Assembly (NCBI GenBank): GCA_039707465.1
Contig: CM077643.1
Location: 319,553,919-319,617,918, forward strand
Direction of reading: 5' to 3'
Origin: Rhabdophis nuchalis
Lineage: Eukaryota; Chordata; Lepidosauria; Squamata; Natricidae
Length of the DNA: 64,000 nt
Shown here: one piece after another, positions 1-11,339 of the stretch
How positions within the stretch are numbered: position 1 is the stretch's first letter
Layout: each line of letters opens with the position of its first letter
Position numbers and translations under genes: made by a program
Notes under the pieces: generated by a model
Databases searched by the model: none
What the model saw: the letters and a program-made list of their open reading frames with translations, nothing else
What the model was told of the DNA's origin: nothing

Positions 1-160
1 TTTTTTACTACCAGTTCTGTGGGCGTGGCTTGGTGGGTGTGCCAGGGGAAGGATACTGCAAAATCTCCATTCCCACCCCACTCTGGGGCCAGCCAGAGGT
101 GGTATTTGCCACTTCTCTGAACTACTCAAAATTTCCACTACCTGCTGAATTTCACCCATG
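1..160 (-). mobile_element. hAT-like MITE, cut by window start
   Basis: This is the reverse complement of the element at 45102-45303: both share the stretches around ACTACCAGTTCTGTGGGC, GGCTTGGTGGG and the terminal motif CTGAATTTCACCC. The outer inverted-repeat end is near position 160 and the other end lies outside the window. It is non-coding. Family assignment to hAT rests on the better preserved copy at 45102, which has a perfect 8-bp duplication. Confidence 0.6.
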
Positions 161-599
161 ATGTACATGGATTTATACAATGTCCAAATATTATGCCTGA
201 AGACATATGTGGGTCTTCAAATCTTAAAAACACAAGTAGTGTTGGCTTAAACAAATATCAGATAGCTTAGCGATCCAGGGTACTGTAACTGAAAATACAT
301 GGTTTCTGCAGCCCTGTAGATAATACTGTTTTAACAGACAGGAGCTGGAGCATTCCCACCCTGTTGAACCTAGTGAGATGGGTGAATTTAATTGAAGAGA
401 ATTAGTTCTATAGATGACCTGGACCTGTGCTTTATACAGTTAACTGGCACTTTGAATTCTACCCAAACCTCTCCTGGGAGCCACTGCAGTTTGGTGAGAA
501 GGAATGTAAAATGAGCAGATTGAGACTTGCTCATAATTGCTTGCATTTCCACATTCTGGACCAATTTCTAAGTGATCTTCAAAGATACCCCATATAAAG

Positions 600-775
600 C
601 CTGGAGTTTGATCCTGATGGGGCTCAAGGTTGATTCAGCCTTCCATCCATCTGAAGTTGGTAAAATGAGGACCCAGACTGTTGGGAGCAACATGCAAATA
701 ATGCTTACATTGCAAACCACCCAGACAATTCTGTAAAGTACTATATAAGCCTAAATGCTATTGCTATTACTATAG
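600..775 (+). mobile_element. tRNA-derived SINE with L2/MIR-like tail (decayed)
   Basis: The body (GGCTCAAGGTTGATTCAGCC, then GGTAAAATGAGGACCCAG) matches the better copy at 38419-38660. The 3' end, TATATAAGCCTAAATGC followed by (TATTGC)-like units, has the style of L2/MIR tails. The tRNA-like head is largely lost. Such a SINE has no protein and would depend on a LINE reverse transcriptase that recognises its tail (family knowledge; the partner is inferred). Confidence 0.55.
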
Positions 776-3283
776 AGCACATTGCAGTAATCTTTTCATA
801 AAGTGGCTAAGACCTGAGTTACCATGAACAGGATTTCCTGATCCAGATGAATGCATCACAGATGAATGAATGAATTTATGCAAAAGAGCCCACCTGTCCT
901 TGGTTGCTGCCTATTCTTCAAACAGTATCCATGAATCTAGGAGGACTCTCAAATTGTGTACAACATCTATCATCTACAAAGATAGAAAAACTTGATATCC
1001 AGGAGTCTAAAACTTAAAGGAATTTTTCTAGTGTTGAGCTGAAGCCTGTTCTTCCCTATCCAGAACTCTATAGCTGTCAGGATTCTAAATGGCATCCAAG
1101 TAAATCAGAGTCCAAGGCAAAGTATTGCTCAAAGTTCCAATTTATTAAGAGAGCCACGTTGGCACATCTGGGAAAACCCAAATCTGAAAGCTTCCTGGTA
1201 TTCCCCATCTAGTTGAACATTTTCAAGATCTTGCACCCACACCCACAAGTCCATCATATGGTCCAATCTTTCACTGCCATGCTGGCAGTTCCACCCATCC
1301 AGTTCCAGTCAGGTGCAGAGGTGCAAAGACAAAGGATGACCTTCTCTTGCTAGAAAGAATTTTGTTATGGCTACATAGCATCTAACTCCATACAAAGGCC
1401 CCTCCCATTTTCCCACAATAGAAAATGCAGAGTAGAATAATAGAAAGTGTGGGAGGCCAAAGATCCAAAAAGAAAAGATGGCTGCAGGCCTGACAATAGC
1501 TTCTAAATAAGAACTCCAAAAGCAGTGTTTAGTTGGCCTAGAATAGAGATATATAACTGAACATAATCACTGAATCAATGATATAATACTTCACTCCATG
1601 TTGATGAATGACTTTACCCAATAGGAGCAGGGAGAAATTAGAGTTTTGAAGGTCCCTATATAAGAAGAGTTTTAAGCTAGGTTTCTCTCTCTCTCCCCCT
1701 ATCAAAACTTTCTGGAACTGATCCTGGAAGGAGAACCATGGCACCACATCATGCTTCTGGTTCCCAGTCCCCTAAATTGGTCCAGGAGGATATCATGAAT
1801 ACTTCTGAGAGACCGAGAAGAAACAGGATCTTTCTCTCCCCACCCCATCTCACACGACTAGAAGTCATCTGCAAGTGTATGTAAGGTATTTTTCACTCCC
1901 ATTCCCACCATGATCCCAGGGAAGGGTCTCAGTGATTCAGTTTCCAGGGTTCTCTGAAACTGCAGACCCTTCTCCAATTTTTATGCTATTCTTCAATGTG
2001 ACTTGACATGTAGAGTTTAAAGAAAGATACAGCTATAACATTTTGAAAGCATCAGATGTAATCCTGAATATAAACTGCTTAAATCTGTGACGGAAGGGAT
2101 TGAAACCATGAGCACAAATCATTCTCATATCTACAAAACCAAGTCAGACTCTTGTCTAAAGAACAGATATGTTTGTCATCATCCTCCACTTAGCTGTGCA
2201 CAGCAACGTCCTAGAATATCTTCATATTTCATGGGTTTGAGGGAAATACAGATCCATGTATTACTGATTCAGACAAAAATATATGAGGTTCTTGGAGGGC
2301 ACGTGACTTGCTCATGTCAGTACCATCTCATATTTGTAAAACATAACATGAGAAATAGCACAGAATCTGTTTGGCTCACCGAATTCAACTTCTATGGCTA
2401 TTGAAATATGAAACCCTTCAAAACATCTGCGGCAGGATTGCCAACCCAGATTTGACCTTTTAGTAAAAGAATTTAAAAAGGAAGGAGATATTTATGTTAT
2501 GTGGTGCCAAAACACAAGAATGAAAATATGTCCCGAAAGGATAAAAGCAGGACAGGAGAGGACACAAATGCGTACATAACAGATTCAAGTTTTGCTTTAA
2601 TAACTTTGTTTTATGTCTAAACCCTTTTATAGCTTTCTCCAAAATTGTATAGGAAACAATAGCATTTCTTTAAGTCTTAGATTTTAATATTTTACCCACT
2701 AAATAAATAGCAGAAAATACATTGGACCATGCACAGTTTTTACTTTTAAGCAAAGCTTCAAAAATTTATTAACCTGAAAAGAAATTATAATGCATGAAAA
2801 GTCTATATCAGACCATTATAGAATCTTCAACCAGTAGGTCCCACATCCTGGCCCCACCACAGGTCGTCCACCCCAAATCCCTCTCGTTTTGCTTTTCTCC
2901 TCTCCCTCCAAAAAAGTTTGGATTGTTTTTCTCTACATTCTGCCTTTGCTATTCTCTGGAAAAAGATAAAATATACAAGGAGGGCCAGTCTCTGACTGAG
3001 TGGGTTTGCCTGAAGCATGTTTGGGTAAACCATGCATCTAATAAAGCAGCAGTGACTCCCCATGCCTTCTTCCATAGAGAAAAGACGAATGTCAAAGGGT
3101 ATAGAGAGATTTTTGTTATGCTTCCCTCCCTCAGTGTTATCAGAAAATGGGTTATTCCTAGCCTTTCAAATAAATCAAATCCCTCCACGCTTGCTCTGGT
3201 TGCATAAAATACACTTTGACTGTCACTCCTAGGCACCTTTGCAATCTATTTTGAGATGCCATTGGTGATAGCAATACAAAAAT
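776..3283. other. AT-rich stretch, no gene recognised
   Basis: The open frames here (for example 2087-2404 and 2794-3207 on plus) show no domain, no codon bias and no splice-site context that I can recognise. A TGTCAGG-initiated stretch near 1075 looks vaguely like an LTR start, but I could not pair it with another LTR. Confidence 0.5.
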
Positions 3284-3291
3284 ACTCAATG

Positions 3292-3689
3292 CAGGTAGTC
3301 CTTGAGTTATGACCACAACTGAGCTCAAAATGACCATTGCTAAGCAAGATAGTTGTTAAATGAGCTTTGTCCTATTTTACAACTTTCCTTGCCACGGTTA
3401 TTAAGGGAATCATTTCAGTTGCTAAGTTGGTAACATGCTTGTTAAGTGAATCAGGCCCCCTCGTTGACTTTGCTTGTCAGAAGGTAAACAAAAGGTGATC
3501 GCATGACCCCAGGATGCTACAACCGTCATAAAAGTGGTGCCAGTTGCCAAGGGTCTGAATTTTGATTACGTGATCACGAAGAAGCTGCAACAGTCTTAAG
3601 CGTGAAAAACAGTCAGAAGTCACTTTCTTCAGTGCTGTTGTAACTTAGAATGGTCATTGAAGGAATGGTTGTAAGTCAAGGACTAGCTG
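3292..3689. mobile_element. Long-terminal-inverted-repeat MITE of the CAGGTAGTCCT family
   Basis: The left end CAGGTAGTCCTTGAGTTATG and right end TAAGTCAAGGACTAGCTG are imperfect inverted repeats, and about 400 bp of non-coding sequence lies between them. Similar copies are at 32954, 34868, 53928 and 56208. No clear target duplication was found, so the superfamily is not decided. Confidence 0.7.
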
Positions 3690-3949
3690 TATGAAAAAAA
3701 CAGGCCAAGGCCATACTTGGCTCTAAATAAGGCTGGCATTTTGATTCCACGATATCCAGCAGTCATCATTCTCTGCCCTTGGATAGGCTTTCTTTTTCTT
3801 TCTACAATAAAGAGAATTCTCTGCCATGCTTAATTCTTGACCGCAATAGGCCTACAGCAGTCTTGAAAATCTCACCACTGTATCACCAGGGAGGCAGTGA
3901 AACTTGAATGTGGTGACAGAAGGCACCTTGCTGTCTGCAGAACAAGTTC

Positions 3950-4870
3950 TGAGGGATTATTAAATATCATCAACAAGTGGATTTGTTTATCAAGATGGCT
4001 CATTTTATTCCTGATGAGGTATTAACCTTTTATTCCTTGTGGAGTAGTAACAATGGCTCAAATGATAGGTATAGGAGCTTAATTAATCATGGGATCTTGG
4101 ATCACGATTCTCAGTTTATGTCCAGGTTTTGGAAGGAGTTTTCCCTCATTATTGAACATTCACATTCATTTGTCATCCTCTCATCATCTGGCATCCAACA
4201 GACAATAAAAGAAGACAAATATCTTAATTGAGCAGAACTTTACGCTGCTAGTGAAACTGTACTGAGTTTATTGCCTTTTGCAGAATTTGTAACAACTTGC
4301 AGCCTTCTTCTATCATGTCATCACTCTTTCAAACAGTCTAGAACTACAGCTCTCTTTGGAACTCTGCTTCCATTGTTCCTCAGGATGCTCTTTCTCCAGA
4401 AGAAATACTCTAGGCCAGGGATGTCCAAACTTGGGAACTTTAAGACTTGTGGACTTCAACTCCCAGAATTCCCCAGCCAGCATAGCTGGCTGGGGAATTC
4501 TGGAAGTTGAAGTCCACAAGTCTTAAAGTTCCCAAGTTTGGACATCCCTGCTCTAGGCTGTTCTCCTTCTCTTAAAGGAACAACTAGGACAAGGAAAGGA
4601 ATAGACAAGATCGAGATGGAGGGTTCGATGTGGCTTTCTGTAAACTTTTTACCTTCCTCTCATCTATTCAAGAAACTGGGTTCAAAGTTTATTGACTTCT
4701 TCCTAATTATAAATCAGGTTAATCAAGTAGCCTTCCATCTGCAATTGTCTGATTCAATGAGGATTCATATGATATTCCACCAGCTGCTCCTTCTTCATGA
4801 GGAGCTGCCCTGCTCCATCTGTTCAGCATCTGTTGGTCCTGGCCTTTTACCCTGATTCTGGAGTATAAAG
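3950..4870 (+). pseudogene. Decayed Ty3/Gypsy integrase segment
   Basis: Translations show integrase-like pieces in order. A core start (KMAHFIP near 3995) is followed by SQFMSRFWKEF (about 4110), which resembles the catalytic-core stretch before the family's HPQT motif. LLPFAEF (about 4269) follows. The C-terminal region then contains WLSVNFLPSS and SMRIHMIFH (about 4630-4780), typical of the SH3-like/chromo-proximal part. Stops break the frame at 4229-4231 and later. Reverse transcriptase, protease, gag and LTRs are not visible nearby. A foldback MITE at 4416-4550 sits inside it, so that insertion is younger. This is a fossil with no expected activity. Confidence 0.75.
4416..4550. mobile_element. 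Foldback hAT-like MITE with perfect 8-bp target duplication
   Basis: Almost the whole 135 bp is one palindrome: CAGGGATGTCCAAACTTGGG at the left, its complement at the right, and a centre at CCAGCATAGCTGG. The flanks 4408-4415 and 4551-4558 both read CTCTAGGC, the 8-bp duplication expected of hAT transposases. It has no coding capacity and would have been mobilised in trans. It interrupts the Gypsy integrase remnant. Confidence 0.9.
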
Positions 4871-5527
4871 TAGAATGTCTTCTGGATTCTATATATATGG
4901 ACACTTAAGGTATCTTATTCACTGGAAGGACTATCCTGATTTGGAGAGGTTTGGGGAGAGGATAACAGATGTCTATGTATCATACATCATCCCCCATTCT
5001 ATCTTAAATTTCTTCAGCCACATCTCTTCAGGATAATTTGTTTAAAAAAAATTAGGTTCTTTGTACCTGGTTGTTGTTTAAGAAGAGGGGGTACTTTCCA
5101 GCTCTGTCTAGTTCTTCTTTGCCAAATTGGTCATTGCCCTTGGAGAATTGTCAGGTCTGTCTTTGTGTGTGGGAAAAGTGGTAGGAAAAGTGATTTGAAA
5201 AAATTTAGATTTAGCCTTGAATATAGGAAAAGAAGGAGCAGCGAGTCATTATGGAGGTATTTTCAGAAAAGGTTACAGAGAAACAAAAGGAGAGCATGAG
5301 AAAGAAATTCAAAACTAGACCACCTTGATTTTGCTTAGCATAAGATGTGGTTGAAAGAAACAGGGGAAAGTTTTCAATATTTGTGTTAGCTGCTACAATA
5401 AAAACATTTCTGAAATCTATGCTGTGCCTGATTTTTGATTTGGTCTATCTACTTTCCCTCTTAATATAAAGTGTGAAACATATATTGGCACATTTCTTCA
5501 GTTAATAACTGCACTAAACATTCAGGA
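4871..5527. other. No gene recognised
   Basis: This is AT-rich single-copy-looking DNA. I see no repeat, RNA gene or conserved frame in it. Confidence 0.4.
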
Positions 5528-5602
5528 CATACCCGAGTCCCTTCGGGGAGAGGGGGCGGTCTAGAAGTCCAATAAATAATAATAAAATAATAATAATAAT
5601 GG
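5528..5602 (+). mobile_element. L2 LINE 3'-terminal fragment
   Basis: CGAGTCCCTTCGGGGAGAGG followed by GCGGTCTAGAA and an (AAT)n tail matches the 3' end of the L2 copies at 11240-11337 and 29160-29228. Only the terminal ~75 bp is present, consistent with strong 5' truncation during target-primed reverse transcription. Confidence 0.75.
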
Positions 5603-6453
5603 AAGTGAATAATTCAGTTTCAACCCACATGTTAGCCTATGAGATTTGAAATAGTATGTTTGTATTAATGTTACAAAAAACAAAACCCTTAGGCATTCTT
5701 TACTTTAAGTATGCCCAGTAATATTCTCCTTTGCTGAATCTGAGATGTTGGGATTTGTCCTTGGAGACTAGTTATGCTCATATGCCACCTGCTGTGTGGG
5801 GATGTCATCTTGATATATTTGATCTTTTGCCACTCAAGACGTTCCATGAAACAAATCTATAATCCAAATACTTTTAGAAAAGACAAATATCAATCATGTT
5901 TTGTAAATTTCATGGAGGAACTCCAAGTCAATTCAGCATTGGCATAGCATCCATTCCTTGCAGACAAGATTTTTTAAAAAGCATCCAGTTGGGATGACTT
6001 TCCGTAAATCCTAGGCTGAGAATTCTAAAAAAAATATGTTGACATCACTAGGATGATACAAGCAGTCATAGGTATAAAATGTGTCACAAAGATTTTTTTT
6101 TTTATAGAAAGGGAAGTTAACACATTGATACATAGGAGAAAGTGTACTAAATTCTAAGTAAATACAATTTTTAATAAAACATTTCATTTTCATCAAAAAC
6201 AAAAACATGTTGAATTTTTGTGCAGAACGTTCAATTACTTATAGATAAAATACCCAATCATTAGAATATAAGGATAGCCAAATAGAAATTGTTTTTGATA
6301 AAAGGAATTGTTGATACTGAATGTATTTGTTTATGAATGTGTTTGTAGGTATGGATGGAGTCTGTGTGTGAATGTACAAGTTATTTCTAATAAAGATTTA
6401 TTGAGCTATCTAAAATCATAAGTCTGGCATGCTTTCAGTTTCTATTAGCATTT
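5603..6453. other. No gene recognised
   Basis: This is AT-rich DNA with short stop-interrupted frames only. Confidence 0.4.
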
Positions 6454-6570
6454 CAGTGATTTTTATAGAAAAATCAGTGATTTTTATAGAAAATCAGCAA
6501 TTTATATAGAAAAATCAGTGATTTTTATAGAAAATCAGCAATTTATATAGAAAAATCAGTGTTTTTTATA
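6454..6570. repeat. 41-bp higher-order tandem repeat (alternating 20/21-bp units)
   Basis: Units beginning CAGTGATTTTTATAG and CAGCAATTTATATAG alternate with 20- and 21-bp spacing, so the true period is about 41 bp with nearly three copies. The array is strongly AT-rich and ends in an A-run. Confidence 0.85.
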
Positions 6571-7039
6571 AAAAAAATCTATAGTAGTAAATAACTTTTA
6601 AAAATAATCAGACTATATAAAATAGAAATTTATTAATAAGTTTTGCTAACTCACGGTAGCAACCTACACCAACAAATTAAGTGCCAACATGTAAGCACTA
6701 CACACTGAATAAAGTGCTTACTATGGATGGGGTCAGGATGATATTTTAAAACCAGTCAAAAGATGCAGGTGTGTACTTTGATGGGGATGCAGTTAGACTA
6801 ATTTGGTTAATTGGGCATGAAGACTCAGACGGTGAACATCTGGCATAAATGAACTCATCCAAACCAGTTCTTTCTTTTAAAGCAGAATATGAAATCATTC
6901 AAAATGGTGCAGCCAGAGCTCTGGGGTTAAAAAGCTTTGGTTTCACGTGGATTACTTTGAGATAAGAACTTGTGGAAAGCAAATATAGGAAGAATGCTGT
7001 TGGAACTAATTTGCAATTTGTCCCATCAGTTTCCTTAGT
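6571..7039. other. No gene recognised
   Basis: This is AT-rich DNA. No domain or repeat was identified. Confidence 0.4.
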
Positions 7040-7150
7040 TATTGCCCATCTAGCCGTTCGAAAGAATGCAAATGCAAGTAGATAAATAGGTATCAGTTTG
7101 GTGGAAAAATAACAGGGACATGAATGGAGTCCCCTGAGGCATCCCCTGCA
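7040..7150 (+). mobile_element. Sauria SINE fragment (decayed)
   Basis: The segment with GCAAATGCAAGTAGATAAAT followed by GGTATCAGTTTGGTGG matches the central body of the SINEs at 14405-14700 and 57062-57420 (reverse). Head and tail are missing. Confidence 0.55.
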
Positions 7151-8502
7151 CAATGGTGATTGGCTAATCTATTGAACCCATAAGTATTTGGGAGGTGCTT
7201 CCAACACATTTGAAGTAGTAGTAATGGAACATGTAAACTGACATACTTACAGTAATAGTGCACTTTCTTTTCAATAATGTTTCAAAGAAACAGTAGAAGA
7301 AAATCTTCCAGAGGGGTACTTCCTGAGTAAAAAATAATTATTAGTATTTCACCATTCCCACTTGATATTCTGGATATTATTTTCAAAGGGTATACGAAGA
7401 AAAGGGTACATTAAGTCACTTGTGTGCTTCATTTGAAGGTTTGGTTTCAAAATGTGCCCCTGGGCCATCCAAAAGTCACCACTGCTGTTATCTTGTCATA
7501 GGAAGTAGCATATGCAAAAAATTACTGCGTTGCTCATCTGGATTTATAATGCAAAGTCAGCAATATGGGAATTGCTTTTATGTCCAATTTTTTATAGCCT
7601 CGGATTCATAGTTTCCTTGCAATTTTTCAAAACAGAGTTAGTATTCACTAAAGGCTGTCAGGTAGGTCACTGGTGTATCCTAGTGTCACAAAATAGAAGC
7701 ACAAGATAGAGGCACCTCGGCAATTTTACAACATATTGCAGTTTTGTACTTATCATTTTACTACATGTAATGTTAATAACTGTCTGGGTTTGAATTGGAA
7801 TGGAAGTTGTTGAGTATCCTTGGCTGAAATTCAACTACCTGATGGAGGAAAGGCAGGAGAAAGCGATTTATCCCAATTTTAATTTTTCTGGTGTCCCTAA
7901 TTCTATAGCCACTGTAATTCTAGGACAAGGTGACTCAAGCTCCTTCTTACATTTTTCTTTTGAAGAGCCATGTTAAATAAGTTGTCAACAAGTGAGAGAA
8001 GTTGATAATATTGTTTCCCTCCCTGTTCATTTATTACCTCTTTCCCTCTACTCCCACCCCACGGGAGGATTTCATTGTATCTAATCTACTGTCTCACTTT
8101 CCAGCTCAGATCTTTAAACTGAGGTGAATATCATGATTTGCTGAAGCAACAGAGACTTGCAAATATTAGCCAAAAGTTTGAAATGAAATAGAAAGAAAAT
8201 GACATTACCTAAGGCAGGTAAATCATTCCCTTCTCAAACTTTCTGGAGGGGTAAACTAATCAGTTCATGCATATTTGGCCACAAAAGTCTAATTTCTGAG
8301 TTTCTAATCTAATTTAATGTAGGAAGAGCACTGGGAAATAAAGGTGGTAGGTAATAGGAGGAAGGAGAATATAACACATCAATAATAACTTTTCTAGCTA
8401 TTGTCTTTGTAGGCCTCATTACTTATTAATGTATTAATCGCGCACACACATACCTCATAATGTATATATAGGCCAATGGAAATTTTAATATACAGGCGAT
8501 TA
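7151..8502. other. AT-rich stretch, no gene recognised
   Basis: No repeat or coding signal could be assigned. A short CA-rich and TA-rich run lies at about 8441-8470, just before the L2 insertion. Confidence 0.4.
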
Positions 8503-8510
8503 GCGGTGGG

Positions 8511-11123
8511 GTGGCGGTTATTGTAAAAGAAGGTCTTGAGCCGAGAGAGACCACTGTGCCGCAGACCACCGGTTGTGAGTCCCTCTACGTGAAGTGGGGC
8601 CTAGGGAGGCAGTTGGGCGTGCTGGTTATATACCTGGCTCCCCGCTATGTAGCAGCAGCCCTGCCCGAGCTCCTGGAGGTGATCGCTACGGTGGCAGTGG
8701 AGACCCCCAGACTCTTAGTCATGGGAGACTTTAATCTGCCATCGGTGGGCGAATCATCCGAGGTAGCTCGGGAGTTCATGGCTTCCATGACGGCCATGGA
8801 CCTGACCCAATTAATTCAAGGCCCCACCCACGAGGGTGGACATACACCGGATCTTATCTTTGTCTCTGGCCAGTGGAAAAGTGATCTGATTATAGGGGAT
8901 ATAGCCATCACACCCTTGTCATGGTCAGATCACTCACTTCTCCGGCTCGACTTTCCAACCGCTACTCCCCTCCGCGGGGAGGCGGAACCTGAGTCACCAA
9001 TCTGGTTCCGCCCCAGGCGCCTGATGGACCCTGATGGGTTCCAGGCGGCGCTTGGGCCACTTCCTGTACCCCTGACCTGCGCCCCGATCGAGAACCTCAC
9101 GGCCGCATGGAATAGTGCGGCCGTGGGGGCCTTGGATCGGGTCGCGCCCTTGCGGCCTCTCTTGCGGCGGCGAGCCACCCTGGCCCCTTGGTTCACCGAG
9201 GAGCTGAGGGTGATGAAACGCCACAAGAGATGCCTAGAGAGAAGATGGAGGTCTACCCGATCTGAATTTGACCGGACACAGGTAAGAGCCCATTTACGGA
9301 TTTACATTGTGGCGCTGAGAGTGGCCAAACGTCATCATTGTGCCACTCTCATAGCATCCGCAGATAACCGCCCTGCCGCCCTGTTTAGGGTGACCCGCTC
9401 CCTCCTTCAACAGAGGGTGCGGGAAGCCCCGCTACAGGGTAGAGCAGAGGAATTTGTGATTTATCTGCAGGAGAAAACCGCTCAGATACAGAATGAGCTA
9501 GCCCCCATTCATGGCCCAGTGGGTTGCCACGAGGCGGATCTTGTTTGGGAGGAGTTTGACTCCGTTACTTCCGAGGATATGGACAGGTTACGTGGGCGAC
9601 TGCGAGCCACCACATGTTTATTGGACCCGTGTCCCTCCTGGCTTGTACTGGCATCCTGGGAGGTGACACGAGGCTGGCTCCAAGAGGTTGTCAACGCTTC
9701 TCTGAGGGAGGGTTCCTTGCCTGCCTCCCTTAAAGAGGCCATGGTGAGGCCCCTCCTGAAGAAGCCCTCTTTGGATCCAGCTCTTTTAAACAACTATCGT
9801 CCCGTCTCCAACCTTCCCTTTTTGGCGAAGGTTGTCGAGAGTGTGGTGGCACAACAGTTTCCCCGTCACCTGGAGGAAGTTGATTATCTAGACCCGCGCC
9901 AGTCCGGCTTTCGGCCCGGGCATAGCACCGAGACGGCATTGGTCGCGTTGGTCGATGATCTCTGGAGGGCCAGAGATGGGGGTTGTTCCTCCATCCTGGT
10001 CCTATTAGACCTCTCGGCGGCTTTTGATACCATCGACCATGGTATCCTATTGCACCGGCTGGGGGGGTTGGGGGTGGGAGGCACCGTTTTGCGGTGGTTC
10101 TCCTCCTACCTCTCTGGTCGGTCGCAATTTGTGTTGACAGGGGGGCAGAGGTCGACCTCGAGACCCCTCACATGTGGGGTGCCTCAGGGGTTGGTCCTCT
10201 CGCCCCTCCTATTCAACATATATATGAAGCCGCTGGGTGAGATCATCCGTGGTTTTGGGGTAGAGTACCATCTCTACGCTGATGATACTCAGCTGTATAT
10301 ATCTACCCCAAACCACCCCAACGATGCCGTAGCGGTGATGTGCCAGTGCCTGGAAGCCGTGCGGGTCTGGATGGGAAGTAACGGACTCAAGCTCAACCCG
10401 ACCAAGACCGAGTGGCTGTGGTTTCCGGCTGCCCGGTTCAACCAGCTGTCTCTATCGCTGGCCATAGGGGGCGAACATCTTGCCCCTGTGGATGAGGCGC
10501 GCAACTTGGGTGTCCTCCTGGATTCCCGGCTGTCCATGGAAGATCAAGTGACAGCCGTGGCCAGGAGGGCGTTTTACCAGGTTCGCCTGGTTCGCCAGTT
10601 GCGCCCCCTATTGGACCGGGATGCCCTTCGTACAGTCACTCATGCTCTCGTGACATCCCGACTGGACTATTGCAACTCTCTCTACATGGGGCTCCCCTTG
10701 ACGTGCACCCGGAGACTTCAGATGGTCCAGAATGCAGCCGCGCGAGCAATAAGGGGTACCACAAGGTACACCCATGTAACACCGCTCTTGCGCGAGCTGC
10801 ACTGGCTACCTGTAGTTTTTCGGGTGCGCTTCAAGGTGTTAGTCATCATCTTTAAAGCGCTCCATGGCTCGGGACCTAGCTATCTGCGGGATCGGATTCT
10901 GCCCCATACTTCCTCACGGCCGATTCGCTCCCACAGAGAGGGACTTCTCTGGGTGCCGTCCACTAGACTTTGTCAGCGGGCGACACCCAGGGGAAGGGCT
11001 CTCTCTGTGGCGGGCCCTGCCCTCTGGAACGACCTCCCCCCCGATATTAGAACTACCACGGACCTCCGTTCCTTCCGTCTGAAATTGAAGACGCACTTTT
11101 TCTGCTTGGCCGGCCTAGGGTAG
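8511..11123 (+). CDS. L2 LINE ORF2: endonuclease (partial) plus reverse transcriptase
   Basis: The open frame is 870 codons with no stop. It has an APE-type endonuclease with GDFN at residues 72-75 and SDH at 139-141; the N-terminal catalytic part is cut off by truncation. Reverse transcriptase follows, with motif A (LSAAFDTIDH, Asp about 506), motif B (GVPQG), motif C YADD at about 589-592, NPTKTEWLWF, and the C-terminal block LHWLPV..RVRFKVL typical of L2/CR1-group LINEs. In target-primed reverse transcription the protein would nick DNA and copy its own RNA. The indicated start is only the first GTG in the truncated frame, not a real start codon. Motif B reads GVPQGLVLSP where copies at 15833 and 17838 have Ser after QG, which may impair activity. 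It is a dead-on-arrival copy because the 5' end is missing. Confidence 0.88.
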   Translation: MAVIVKEGLEPRETTVPQTTGCESLYVKWGLGRQLGVLVIYLAPRYVAAALPELLEVIATVAVETPRLLVMGDFNLPSVGESSEVAREFMASMTAMDLTQLIQGPTHEGGHTPDLIFVSGQWKSDLIIGDIAITPLSWSDHSLLRLDFPTATPLRGEAEPESPIWFRPRRLMDPDGFQAALGPLPVPLTCAPIENLTAAWNSAAVGALDRVAPLRPLLRRRATLAPWFTEELRVMKRHKRCLERRWRSTRSEFDRTQVRAHLRIYIVALRVAKRHHCATLIASADNRPAALFRVTRSLLQQRVREAPLQGRAEEFVIYLQEKTAQIQNELAPIHGPVGCHEADLVWEEFDSVTSEDMDRLRGRLRATTCLLDPCPSWLVLASWEVTRGWLQEVVNASLREGSLPASLKEAMVRPLLKKPSLDPALLNNYRPVSNLPFLAKVVESVVAQQFPRHLEEVDYLDPRQSGFRPGHSTETALVALVDDLWRARDGGCSSILVLLDLSAAFDTIDHGILLHRLGGLGVGGTVLRWFSSYLSGRSQFVLTGGQRSTSRPLTCGVPQGLVLSPLLFNIYMKPLGEIIRGFGVEYHLYADDTQLYISTPNHPNDAVAVMCQCLEAVRVWMGSNGLKLNPTKTEWLWFPAARFNQLSLSLAIGGEHLAPVDEARNLGVLLDSRLSMEDQVTAVARRAFYQVRLVRQLRPLLDRDALRTVTHALVTSRLDYCNSLYMGLPLTCTRRLQMVQNAAARAIRGTTRYTHVTPLLRELHWLPVVFRVRFKVLVIIFKALHGSGPSYLRDRILPHTSSRPIRSHREGLLWVPSTRLCQRATPRGRALSVAGPALWNDLPPDIRTTTDLRSFRLKLKTHFFCLAGLG

Positions 11124-11298
11124 CCTCTTATTACAGTATTATAGGGTTTAGGGTTTTAGTGATTGGTTTTGGGGAATTTTAGCGCAGGGTTTTATGTTTA
11201 ATCTGTTTTTAACTGTTTTGTATATATTTATTGTCTTAATTTCCCTGTGCACCGCTCCGAGTCCCCTTGGGGAGAGGGAGCGGTCTAGAAATTAAATA

Positions 11299-11299
<1 letters not shown>

Positions 11300-11337
<38 letters not shown>
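11300..11337. repeat. (TTA)n microsatellite at LINE 3' end
   Basis: About 12 ATT/TTA units directly follow the L2 3' UTR. Similar arrays end the copies at 5602 and 29228, so the array was seeded by the LINE tail. Confidence 0.9.

Positions 11338-11339
<2 letters not shown>

Larger units (their letters stand above)
8503..11337 (+). mobile_element. L2-clade LINE, 5'-truncated, ending in (TTA)n
   Basis: This GC-rich insertion in AT-rich DNA begins inside the endonuclease domain (compare 19110 in the longer copy). It runs through reverse transcriptase to a short 3' UTR with CACCGCTCCGAGTCCCC, then a (TTA)n array at about 11300-11337. 5' truncation is normal for LINEs. Its high similarity to the copy at 17838-21935 suggests recent activity. 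I found no convincing target duplication. Confidence 0.9.

Noticed and set aside
1075..1440. Possible LTR beginning TGTCAGG (and a similar start near 30799)
   Set aside because: The two share only the first bases, no paired LTR, primer site or duplication was found.
2794..3207. 137-codon plus-strand ORF as a host exon
   Set aside because: It overlaps open frames on the other strand, has no recognisable domain or splice context, and lies in AT-rich repeat-laden DNA.
8930..11096. Long antisense and alternate-frame ORFs within the L2 copies
   Set aside because: They mirror the GC-rich L2 coding frame, recur identically in the copy at 19.5-21.7 kb, and show no domains.
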